A stretch of DNA of 64,000 nt from Hyalella azteca (lineage: Eukaryota > Arthropoda > Malacostraca > Amphipoda > Hyalellidae). The stretch spans positions 1-64,000 of the forward strand of contig NW_025939107.1 of NCBI RefSeq assembly GCF_000764305.2, read 5' to 3'. The position numbers were made by a program, and so were the translations under genes. The notes beneath the pieces were generated by a model. It worked only from the letters and a program-made list of their open reading frames with translations. It made no database searches and was not told the origin of the DNA. Shown piece by piece: positions 35,901-45,779 of the stretch; positions within the stretch are counted from its first letter, which is position 1; each line of letters starts with the position of its first letter.

Positions 35901-36095
35901 AATTTTATGTGAAGTTTCACGAGGTTCTACTCCATGTAGAATTTGATGCCAAATTCCACCAAGTTTTGCTCCATGTAGAATTTAATGCCAAATTCCACCG
36001 AGTTTTACTCCATGTAGAATTTGATGCGAAACTCCACCAAGTTTTGCTCCATGTAGAATTTGATGCGAAATTCCACCAAGTTTTGCTCCATGTCA
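35889..36095. repeat. 39-bp minisatellite starting at a stop codon
   Basis: About five units of CTCCATGTAGAATTTGATGC plus CAAATTCCACCAAGTTTTG. The first unit includes the last codons and TAG of the exon at 35676. Because 39 is a multiple of three, spurious ORFs run through it on both strands. The copy after 37929 has only about one unit. Confidence 0.9.
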
Positions 36096-36366
36096 AAATT
36101 GAGGATTGCCATAAAAGTTGAAGATAATAATCACTATAATAAGATCTCGCGTTCACATCATGGTAGGATGGTCGAAGCGGCGTAATTCTAAAAAATTTCC
36201 GTATGGAAGGGGTTGAGTATTTTGATGTTATGGGAATTAAGGTTAAGTCATTTATAGTTATTGGTCAGCTGTGTCGTATATATTTATAAGAGATATGAGA
36301 ATTTACGACGATACGAGTTGTTGCGGCCATGTGAGGACCTACAGCAGTATGGTAATCAGCTGAGAT

Positions 36367-37567
36367 TTGAGTAGTTTACGTTGGAAATTGAGGTAATGTA
36401 AAAATTTACAGCAATGTAGTAATTTACTTGCACAATGTGATTTACGTATTATTTTATGTTAGAGTAATTTTTGGGCTATATTGGGGAATTTAATGTGTGG
36501 CTGGGATTCTCAATCTTGTGGGTAATTACGATGGGTTTAAAATTGAATTTAACCTTGGGATGAAATCAATGATTCTATTTGTGTATATTTCCTTCTGGCA
36601 ACAATTGTGTTGCATGTATCTCGGCTACTTGAGTGTTCGTTCGCCTACAATCACTCACATTTTTTGGGTACCAGTATTTCACCAGTATTATGAATGATTA
36701 ATTTTCATTGATGGTTTTTTCTGTTCCTGTCGGCTTATTATGTAGAAAATATATGTCATAATACAAGAAAAGTGTGAGAATATATATATGATGGCAATTA
36801 TGGTTACGATGCGAGATTATAAAATAGGTTGAATGAGGAGACATTTTTCTAAAATAATCTGTTATTTAAATAATGATTATTTATTGCCGATCATTAGTTT
36901 GTTCAAATCTTATTCATAAGTTGAACGTCAATGTGAAAGTTCAAGGTATCTAGTAGTAATGTATCTAGTAGTCAGTAGTAAATATCTATTATTAAAAATT
37001 CGATGTATTATACTCGTACATCATTCCATTCCTGTCGGGTACAAATTGTCAAAAGTACAATTGTAAAAAATCTACATAAGATAGCAATTGAAGTAAAATT
37101 CCACTAACACCAACCTCGGGTCATTTTCATTCTTCTTTTTTGTTTCAAGAATTTGGACGTAGCGTTTTTCGTTTTACATCATTTGGACATGCGGACAATT
37201 GGTGGCGTTAAAATGAATATTTTACTTGCCATTGCCGGATGCATTGTACCATATTTTTGGATTGCACGTGGTAAGCATAGCTGGTATTACTTATCCTGCG
37301 AATTCGTAATCCGATTCGAATATATAATTTGGTTAACATTAAGATATTTTTCAATTAAAAAACTATCATTTCTTAACTATCATCAAATTACTGAAATAAT
37401 GCTTAAACTTTGCTTAATGGCAAAAAAAGTCGACCAAATCTCATAGAATATTAATTACATAAACGGCATACTCGTTATTTTACAAGCTGGAAGCGGCTTA
37501 CCTAGCACACCAAAGCTGTAATCAACCACTTACAGGAGGAGGGAAAATCTCATTTCATTCCTTTAAA
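36367..37567 (+). repeat. 1.2-kb block near-identical to 27166-28370
   Basis: Lies between the two copies of the LPDQ terminal exon and contains the signal-peptide exon at 37213. A third, older copy is split at 38258-38930 and 40170-40640 by the block at 39099. Confidence 0.85.
37213..37270 (+). CDS. Signal-peptide first exon, copy 2
   Basis: Near-identical to the exon at 28016: one residue differs (Thr to Ala in the hydrophobic core), with the same GTG|GTAAGC donor and the same phase. It lies in the 1.2-kb block shared with 27.2-28.4 kb, directly upstream of the terminal exon at 37705. A link between the two is tempting but would need a phase-1 acceptor, and the 37705 exon reads best in phase 0. 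Confidence 0.45.
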
Positions 37568-37660
37568 TAATTGTCCATCTACTCCTCGTATTGTCCATTT
37601 ACTCCTCGTATTGTCCATCTACTCCTCGTATTGTTCATCTACTCCTCGTATTGTCCATCT
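37568..37660. repeat. 20-bp minisatellite, copy 2
   Basis: Four to five units of the same 20-mer precede the acceptor of the exon at 37705 and mark the right edge of the 1.2-kb block. Confidence 0.85.
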
Positions 37661-37704
37661 ACTCATTTTTCCCCCTAACCCCACTCATCTACTCATCTCT
37701 CCAG

Positions 37705-37929
37705 CTGCCAGATCAGCTGGCCGTGAGGCTACAGACGTGTCAGGATGCCATCCCTCTACTCCCCTCTATCATGCACGTCTCTGACGACCCTCGTCCTCCC
37801 CTCAACACGTCCCCCATCTCGTCCTCGTCAGTGCTGCCCAGTCTCCACGTCTGGCTCAAGAGGCTACAGTTCAAAATGGGACAAATTGAACTGCAGAGCT
37901 CGGCGGCCACTCAGTTCTACTCCATGTAG
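37705..37929 (+). CDS. Terminal exon of an unrecognised gene, copy 2
   Basis: Same length (225 nt), same acceptor type (TCTCTCCAG) and same reading as the exon at 35676, from LPDQLAVRLQ to FYSM and TAG. It lies 2,029 bp downstream. Here the 39-bp downstream repeat is present only about once. Preservation of frame and acceptor in both copies supports a genuine exon, but nothing in the window shows what protein it belongs to. Confidence 0.5.
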   Translation: MPDQLAVRLQTCQDAIPLLPSIMHVSDDPRPPLNTSPISSSSVLPSLHVWLKRLQFKMGQIELQSSAATQFYSM

Positions 37930-38257
37930 AATTTGATGCGAAATTCCACCATGTTTTGCTGCATGTCAAAATTTAAGAGTGCCCTTAAAGTTGAAGATAA
38001 TAATCACCATAATAAGTTCACGCGTTCTCATCATGGCAGGATGGTCGAAGCGGCGTAATTCTAAAAAATGCGGCGTAGTTCTAAAAAATTTCCGTATAGA
38101 AGGGGCTGAGTATTTTGATGTTATGGAAATTAAATAAACTCATTTATTGTTATTGGTCAGCTCTGTGGTATATATTTAAAGAAAGATGAGAATTTAGGAC
38201 GATGCGAAGAGTTACGGACATGTGAGGACCTACAGCACTACGGTAATCAGCTGAGAT

Positions 38258-39098
38258 TTGGGTGGTTTACGTTCATGTGAAAATTGTGATAATGTAAAAT
38301 TTTACAGCAATGTAGTAATTTTCTTGCACACTTGGATTTACGTATTTTTTGTGTTAGAGTAATTTTTGGACGATACTGGAGAATTTAATGTGAGGCTGAT
38401 GGGATTCTCAATCATATAGGTAATTACGATGGTGTTGAAATTGATTTTAACCTTGGGATGAAATTAATGATTCTATTTGTGTATATTTTCTTCTGGCATC
38501 AACTATGTTGTATGTATCTTGGCTATTTGGGTGTTCGTTCGCCTATAATCACTGACATTTTTGGACACCAGTATTTCGCCAGTATTATGAATGATTAATT
38601 TTCATTGATTGGTTTTTTCTGTTCCTGTCGGCTTATTATATTGAAAAATATATGTCATAATATGAGAAAAGATTGAGAATATATATGATGGCAATGATGG
38701 TTATGATGCGAGATATTAAAATAAGACGAATGAGGAGACATATTTCTAAAAATCTGTTATTATAATAGTGATTGTTTAGTGCCGAACATGAGTTTGTTCA
38801 AATCATATTCATAAGTTGCACGTCAATGTGAAAGTTCAATGTATCTAGCGCTGTCAGTAGTAGAAATCTATTATTAAAAATTCTATGCATTATACTCGTA
38901 CATAATTCCATTCCTGTCGGGTATAATTTTCTCCATTATTTTTATATGTGATTGCGAACATCTTCATGGCTTGTCATCGTCCATCGTTCAGCGATCAATG
39001 GAATTTCTTTTACGGGAGTCCAAGAATTCATAGCGCGAGCCTTCATTAAATGATCAAATAGTGAGTTTTACAACATTATTTACAAGTTTAGTTTTAGT
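38258..39098 (+). repeat. Diverged left part of the 1.2-kb block
   Basis: Matches 36367-37020 at lower identity, then ends where the 39099 block begins. The remaining right part of the block resumes at about 40170. Confidence 0.7.
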
Positions 39099-39950
39099 GA
39101 ATATTGTTCTTTGAGATTATGCGTCGATGAAATTTTATACGAGACTGCAATGCTACTGATATATTTTTTTAAATATTGTCTCCATTTCTCATTCAAATTC
39201 CTTGTTGAAAAAATTCCAAATCCTAACAAGATAAAAAATACTTACCTGAAGCTTATCTGGCTCATTGCCTTTTTTTAAGGAATCGGCAAGCATCAGAGTC
39301 ATTAGCAGCCCTCATCTGCCGACAAACTGTAGACAAGAGCAGCGAGCGTCTGCAGTTCTCGACAAAAATGTTAGTCGAGAACGAAACTCTACCGCGGTCG
39401 GGGTCATGGTTGAATTAATATTAATTAATATTATTATTAATTCAACCACGGTCGGGGCCTTATAAGTGGAACCTGTGCAGTGCTGCTGAGAAGTTCTTAG
39501 CGTCGCACATGACTTCTGGAAACGAACGTTGAAAAACTGGATAGGCTTATCAATGTCATTTATGCGATTATTGCTCAGAATCAATGTCATCAAATAATAA
39601 TCACGATTGCTCTAAAGATATTATTTTATTTTTTATCCGAAGATTTTGATTGCTCGCAATAATTAATACTTTGAATTCACTGAATAAAATTACAACACGA
39701 CGGACAAGAAAATTAGAACCTCGGTAGCCATGGGCATTAAAGCATCACGAACATCGTTTAGAAGTATCCACTGAAGATAGCAATATCTCCATAAAAACTA
39801 TAGATATCTCTACAGAAAATCTGAAGATGTGCCTGTAGATTTTGATTTCTTTTATCACCAGTTAATCAAATGGCAACTAAATAAATTTCAAAGCTAAATT
39901 TCTATTGGAGAACCTAACAATTTAGAACTTTGAATTGGTCTAAAAAATGA
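39099..39950 (+). repeat. Right copy of the block at 1-840
   Basis: Starts GAATATTGTTCTTTGAG like the window start and ends in the shared CTAACAATTTAGAACTTTG region. Its version of the palindrome has an expanded AT-rich centre (ATTAATATTATTATTAATT). Confidence 0.85.
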
Positions 39951-40169
39951 AGAGCATTGCATGTAGATCAGAATCGTGTTCCAGAACCCGTTTATCCGTT
40001 CCCATCCTTTCTTGTGTCCATTTATTTTTTGCTTACTAAAAATCTTATGTGTAACGTGCCCTCGAAGTTCGTTTGAACCAGACGCCACGATATATGCTTC
40101 GTGAAATAATAATAATAATTCAATAGGTCAAAATTATATGAGTTGAAAGTAACCCTAGAGCACTTAAAA

Positions 40170-40645
40170 AGTATACTATAAATCTACATAAGATAGCAAT
40201 TGAAGGGAAATTTCAGTAACACCAACCTCGGGTCATTTTCTTTCTTCTTTTTCGTTTTAAGAATTTGGACGTAGCGTTTTTCGTTTTACATCGTTTGTAT
40301 ATGCTAACAATTGGTGGCGTCAAAATGAATATTTTACTTGCCATTACCGGATGCATTGTACCGTATTTTTGGATTGCACATGGTAAGCATATATGGTATT
40401 ACATATCGTAATCCGCTCGAATATATAATTTGGTTACCATTTCTACATTTTTCAATTAAAAAACTATCATTTCTTAACAATCATCAAATTCCTGAAATAA
40501 TGCTAACCTTTGCTTAATGGCATAGAAGGCTACACTGATCTAAATCTCATAGAATATTAATTACTCACACGGCACACTCATCATTTTACAAGCTGGCAGC
40601 GGCTTGCCTACACCAAACCTTTAATGAACCACTTACAGGAGGGGG
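40170..40645 (+). repeat. Diverged right part of the 1.2-kb block
   Basis: Resumes at AATCTACATAAGATAGCAAT and carries the third signal-peptide exon (40325). It ends at CTTACAGGAGGGGGGAAAAT, where the other copies join minisatellite or hAT sequence. Confidence 0.75.
40325..40382 (+). CDS. Signal-peptide first exon, copy 3 (older)
   Basis: The third and most diverged copy. The 58-nt exon keeps the ATG, the hydrophobic core and the GTAAGC donor, while the flanks have picked up indels. Arg at the exon end is replaced by His (CAT). Exon conservation against drifting flanks supports coding function in at least some copies. Confidence 0.42.
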
Positions 40646-40897
40646 GAAAATATCAGCGTCAAGTTAGGTTCGAATTCTCACAAATATTTTTATAGTTTTA
40701 ATAGAGCAGAGCAGAGCCAAGTCAGAAATTCAGATGTGAACGGCACTTCAGTGGCACTGGGAGGGGGGAGGGTTATAACATCATCCTTGAGGGCAAGGAT
40801 TACACCCTATCGAAATTCGAAGACCTGTCAGCCGCTGGCACACGGACGCCCCAAGTTCTTATGGCCGGGTAAATTAGAAGCTCTATGTCCACATCCA

Positions 40898-40965
40898 TCA
40901 TCCACCGCGCACCATCCATCATCCACCGCGCACCATCCATCATCCACTGCGCACCATCCATAATC
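40898..40965. repeat. 21-bp minisatellite
   Basis: Just over three units of CATCCATCATCCACCGCGCAC with one C-to-T variant. Confidence 0.85.
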
Positions 40966-40969
40966 CAGA

Positions 40970-43200
40970 CAGAATAGAGAGTAAATTCATATTCGAGCCC
41001 ATAAGTTTGGTCAGATGATTTATGTCATATATCTTTTTGTACGTAAAGTCGAATTTGTTTACGAATATTACTGAGAATTAATCATCCGTGAAAAAGTTCC
41101 AGTTTTTGTAGATAGGTGCGGGAAGGTATCTTATACGGTTTCTATATATAAGTGAGTGTTCGGATCGAATCATTAACTATCTGGTTATTAGAATAAGAAT
41201 ATGTTGCTATGGCTCGCAATAATGGGAAAATTAGATTTTGCTATCAAAGAAGGCCAGGGCGAATATAGCACTGCAGCTGATACCGTGTCACACGTAATTA
41301 ATATATACGTAGTTATCGCTAGGAAGAACACCCAGTCGCAGACAAATATATTGAAGGTTTCTGTCTAACGCAGCACTTGCAAGGTTATGGCGATTCTCTG
41401 TTTATTAATTTATAAATAATACAGGAAAAAATGGAAGGATATACAAAAAATCCCCCATAATATTACAAATTAAATTTGGAAAAATTCTCCAGAGTTGAGG
41501 AGCATTTTTGTAAGATAAATATATTTTTTCCTAAATTTTAGGTTTGAAATTTAATGAGTTTAAAACTTTTTAAATGTCACTCTTTTTAAAGTTTTCTTTG
41601 CATTTTATGTTTAATTTTGTTTTCTCAAAAAATAAATCAAGCAAATAATAGTTCATAATATATTATGAACAATTGATTAACCTGTGTGTAGGAAATTTCG
41701 CATTTATCGGTATTTAAAGTTACTGACACTAACTCATTCTTTTTGTTACTCATATTCTATATAAAACGCGACTCACACTAATATGTTAAGAACAACGCCG
41801 CAAATCTATAAAAAGGAATAAATTTCGTCAAAAAAAGTATGCATGGCCCGGCAAAAATAGATTCAAATTTTCCAAAAAAATGTAGGAAAGTCTTCGGATA
41901 TTACAATGAACATTCAATTATCACATTGGATATGTTTTAACAAAGGCAATCCTTGAACCCTGTAGTGTGAGATAACTTGAGATCCAAGTACCGAATTTCA
42001 GCTCAGCAAGTAATTCCGTTTCCTTACTTTCAATATAAAAAGTACAGTCTCAACTGAAATCGAATCAATATTATTTCAGCACGAGGGATTCGTGCAAAAA
42101 ATATTCACGTCATCGAAAGAATATTGTCTCCACAGGAGTCCTCATTTCGGTTTCATGGCACAGTAAATAGTCATGGTTTTGTCTGCAGGGTATATCGTTA
42201 TCATTGTTCCTTAAGCCTTTACCAATGATACAGATAATTACAAAACGTAGCAAGGGATACAATGGAAATATAAGTCTATTAGGGTTGCCACCTTCCTCTC
42301 TCTTCCGGTACTTTCTTCTCTCGTCTTTTAAACTATAAATGCCACGAGAAATCAGAAAAATAAACGAAACTAACAAAGAAATAAACGAAACTAACAAACA
42401 AGAAGTTATTGCACCTCACATTTCTTCCTCCTCGAACGCTTTGCTTGACTTTTAAAATCAGATATTGGCCATTTTTTAAATAGATAATGAACTGGCTAAG
42501 AAATACCATAGGGCTCCAGAAATACAGCCTTCTATAAAATTTAGAAAATTTTAAGAAAATAATATGTATAATAAAACACTAGATTACTCACCAATTACCG
42601 AATAAAATTGATGTAATTTAATAAAAATTTACGAGCATGTTCAACATAATAGATGAAATTCATAACTTGAAAATTTTCAGATGAAGTGGGCAAAATATTC
42701 TTTAAAGTTCTTATTTCGTGATTTTTTATCACAAAATTTATTACTTTTGGGTTGATGTTGATGTAACATGACAGCCTATCATATATTGTAGATTTTTTCC
42801 ATTTGTGATTTTGCAACAGTAAATTTTATTATTTTATTGAAATGATCCATTTCCATTCCAGCTTTCCCATTGAAATGCTTATTAAGCTTAGAAGATAACT
42901 GATACGATTTTACGTATATAATTCAACCGGTAAATTTTGCCAAAAAATGGAAATATATTAAATTTTTCATATGGTTATTTGTTAGCACCTGTCAAGAACA
43001 AGTCTTTGCTTCAGCTAAGAAACTGTTTGATCGATTTCTGGCGCCCAAACAATGCGATTTAGTTTATGAGAAAACGTGCCTCACCCCAACTTGTTGATGA
43101 TGACTGCCTCAGACTGTCCAGCCGGACTCCAGAGGGAATAACAGACTAATATTATTTTAGCTAAAAATTTTAGAGAAAGACATATTAAACCAGTAGCATT
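40970..43200. other. AT-rich stretch with nothing supportable
   Basis: Only short unsupported ORFs (such as 42110-42397 and 42595-42816, minus). No repeat shared with the rest of the window was noticed. Confidence 0.5.
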
Positions 43201-43216
43201 TACCACAAATTTACTG

Positions 43217-43248
43217 TTACCCTGTGTGGACATGTCCACAGGGTAACA
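43217..43248. repeat. Imperfect 32-bp inverted repeat
   Basis: GTTACCCTGTG-TGGACATGTCCA-CAGGGTAAC with one small bulge. It overlaps the acceptor proposed for the candidate exon at 43250, which weakens that exon. Confidence 0.75.
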
Positions 43249-43249
43249 G

Positions 43250-43444
43250 GCTGATGTCGCCGAAGTGGCGTCAGGCAGCTCTACCAGTCCCGGGAAGAGG
43301 GCGGGTGTGGGTGGTAGCACCATCAGGCAACTGGGCTTAATGTTGTTGTACGAGCTTACGAGGGCTCGCACTCCCTCGTCACAGCTTGAGATTGCCCAAA
43401 GGTTGTCGTCCGGCTTGAGCCCTTATGTTTGTAACTATAGAGCA
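43250..43444 (+). other. Candidate isolated exon, unrecognised
   Basis: A GC-rich island in AT-rich DNA. After GGTAACAG it reads ADVAEVASGSSTSPGKRAGV and continues with a helix-like stretch (LMLLYELTRARTPSSQLEIA). A donor-like GCAA|GTAATA lies at 43445. The frame stays open to 43642. The acceptor has little pyrimidine tract and sits on an inverted repeat, so a transposon remnant is as likely as an exon. Confidence 0.25.
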
Positions 43445-43649
43445 AGTAATATTTCATTCAGATTAATTCTCAAATTTCAGGGACATCATCAAAAGATTTT
43501 CATTTCTATTCATAGTTTTTTTTATTTTTCTACTACACCGGGGAATATTTTAAAGTCTTTACTCATCATTACACAAGTTACCAGATTAAGCAGTAGTATT
43601 GACTGCACTACCTGCAAGATGTCGACTAAAGAATATGGCTGAAAGTTTG

Positions 43650-44400
43650 ATATCTTAAAAAGAAACGATATTTTAGATAAAAGGTAAATCTCAACATTTT
43701 TAATTTCATTCAGAACAAAAAGTGCGAAATGTCATTTTGAATTCTGAATACAGATATATTAGTAACTTCTTAACAAACAGAGACTTACCAGAGGTAAGAC
43801 CGGCAAGATATCTACTACCGTAGTAGTACGGTAGAAATCAAATTTTTTGACATGTTAATATGATATTTTTTTAACTATAAATATCAAAATAATGGTTTGG
43901 GTTCTAAGTATTTGAAAAGATTCATGAATACGATCATAAGCAAATTTTTTGGATATACTGTTAGATAAAAAAAATTTTACACACTACGGCGTTAAATGAG
44001 ACAGGTACGAAAACCACAAAAATTCACGTACGCAAAGTCTCTATACATGTGCCACGAGAAAAAATATAAACTTCGCCCGTATTGAGATTTGAACAAAAGA
44101 ACTCGGCTGTTATCGACGAAATGCAACGAGCTTGTCGCAGTCAAATGCATAATTTCAACTAATCTTATACATATTAAAAGTTAGCAAACAAACATTGTCA
44201 TTTTAATTTTGCGCTTAAATATCAGGTATAACTTCAATTCCATTTCATGTTTAATCTAAGCGTATCATCATTGCACATTTCGATATATTATAATTTTTTT
44301 AAAGGCCTCCCACACTCACCATTCCAACAAAAAAAAGGAATTGATTTTATTAATTAAAAACAGGGAATGGTTTCATGTCAATGATCAGGGCCCCGACCTT
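43650..44400. other. AT-rich stretch with nothing supportable
   Basis: No ORF or repeat recognised between the candidate exon and the reverse transcriptase fragment. Confidence 0.5.
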
Positions 44401-44436
44401 AACGCCTCTGATGGTGGCCTACACCGACTCCGAGGG

Positions 44437-45273
44437 TCACTGAGCTGTGACGCGAGCGAGGAGCGGCCCCACGTCGAACTTTTCTCTGACTGCTGTTAGG
44501 ATGCTAGCTGCATTGCCTCTCTGCACATCTGGTCTCTTACCATCCCCTCTGTCCACTCCAACGGGTTCAAGGCATGAAGGAACGCCAGCGCTCTGAAGAG
44601 CCCTCCTAATCACATCGTTCAGAGCCGAGTGTCTTGGATGTCGCCCAGCGCTGTACTTACAAGAAAGGCCATGCAGCCCTCGTGCATCCATCCGCTTTCC
44701 GCACCGACAAGTGTGGGGTTCGCATACATTTGCGCCAGCTCGAAGAGCAATTGAGACGCGGAAGGAGTCGGGATCTAGAAGTGTTCCAAGAGCATCCGAA
44801 GGAATAGCGTGAAGCCACAAGCCACTCTCTCTCTTCGCCGCCGCAAGTAGACGAACCCTGGATATTTGGTCCGCCGCTTCCAAAAGCCGCGCCGTGGAGG
44901 CCGCGGCCACAGGCCCATCCCAAGTCCTCTGCCGGCCCAAACTCGCGTCCCCGGGCAAAGTAATACCTGCGTTCCCATTGCGCCACTCATCCACCGCCAT
45001 CCGCAAACTGTCGTCCTCGGCCAGTCGTACATTATGTAAAACAGCATCAACTAGGCCACGGACGGAGTGGAACAACGATATGAACGCAGGGAGCGCGATG
45101 TCCTTTGACATACGGATACCCAGGCCTCCCAGCCGGATCGGCAACACAGCTTGTTCAAGAGATTCGCGCTCGAAGCTGACATTGGTGATGGTCGAGAGGG
45201 CAGAAACCAACACCTCGTCGAACCGCTCCAAATCACCTACCCGCGTATATGCAGGAGACGCACGTAGGACTGA
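44437..45273 (-). pseudogene. 3' fragment of a reverse transcriptase polyprotein (possible restriction-like endonuclease tail)
   Basis: The minus-strand frame is open from 45273 (VLRASPAYTRVGDLERFDEV; no ATG, so 5'-truncated) to a stop at 44437. It includes LPIRLGGLGIRMSKDIALPAF, which follows the polymerase domain in several non-LTR-type elements, then a Cys/His cluster (CEPHTCRCG, GLHGLSCKYSAGRHPRHSALN), then EPVGVDRGDGKRPD. C/H cluster plus KRPD recalls the zinc knuckle and PD-D nuclease of R2-like elements, by family knowledge. After RPD the expected W-D...D part is not seen, so the tail is probably deleted or shifted. The polymerase catalytic motifs are absent. GC content is much higher than the surroundings, as expected for a fairly young insertion. 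Confidence 0.72.
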
Positions 45274-45279
45274 TTAAAT

Positions 45280-45775
45280 AGGGGAAAAAAATATATATAT
45301 AATAAAAGAGGGACGTTTCTTAGCGTCTCATAGATTTTAATAGTTGGGTGACTCGACACCGATTTTACGTTACGTTCAGGTTCAGGTTTACCGGTATTCA
45401 TTTCTTATCGTTTTGTCAGGTGGTTTGCCGAGTGGCACTTGAGTGGCACTTTCGGGAATATTGCTCATACGTTCACGAATCTTAGATAGAAATGATTATG
45501 AATAAATAAAATGCGGTCCTTGACAGAGATCAGGCTGATCGGTGCTTTGGTCACCACATGTCTTCAACCCAATTATTCATAAAATAATAACTAAAATAAA
45601 ATGCGATAGAACAAAACTTGATAGCGTTTCCCTAGCTGTGTTTCAAAAAACGAATGAAACAGAAATTAAATTGAATTCCTATTTGCATTCAATCACACAC
45701 TGACGCTTATAAACGTAAACTAAACAGTTTTGGCTAATAAGTAAGTTTTTATTTATTCAAATTATTGATTTATAT
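45280..45775. other. No supported gene
   Basis: AT-rich with an AT microsatellite at 45287-45302. The repeat array begins to its right. Confidence 0.5.
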
Positions 45776-45779
45776 TATA

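Noticed and set aside
35909..36156. ORFs of 70 and 79 codons on both strands
   Set aside because: Both are by-products of a 39-bp tandem repeat whose period is a multiple of three.
44657..45277. Other ORFs of 91-127 codons in this stretch
   Set aside because: Out-of-frame shadows of the GC-rich RT fragment on the minus strand.
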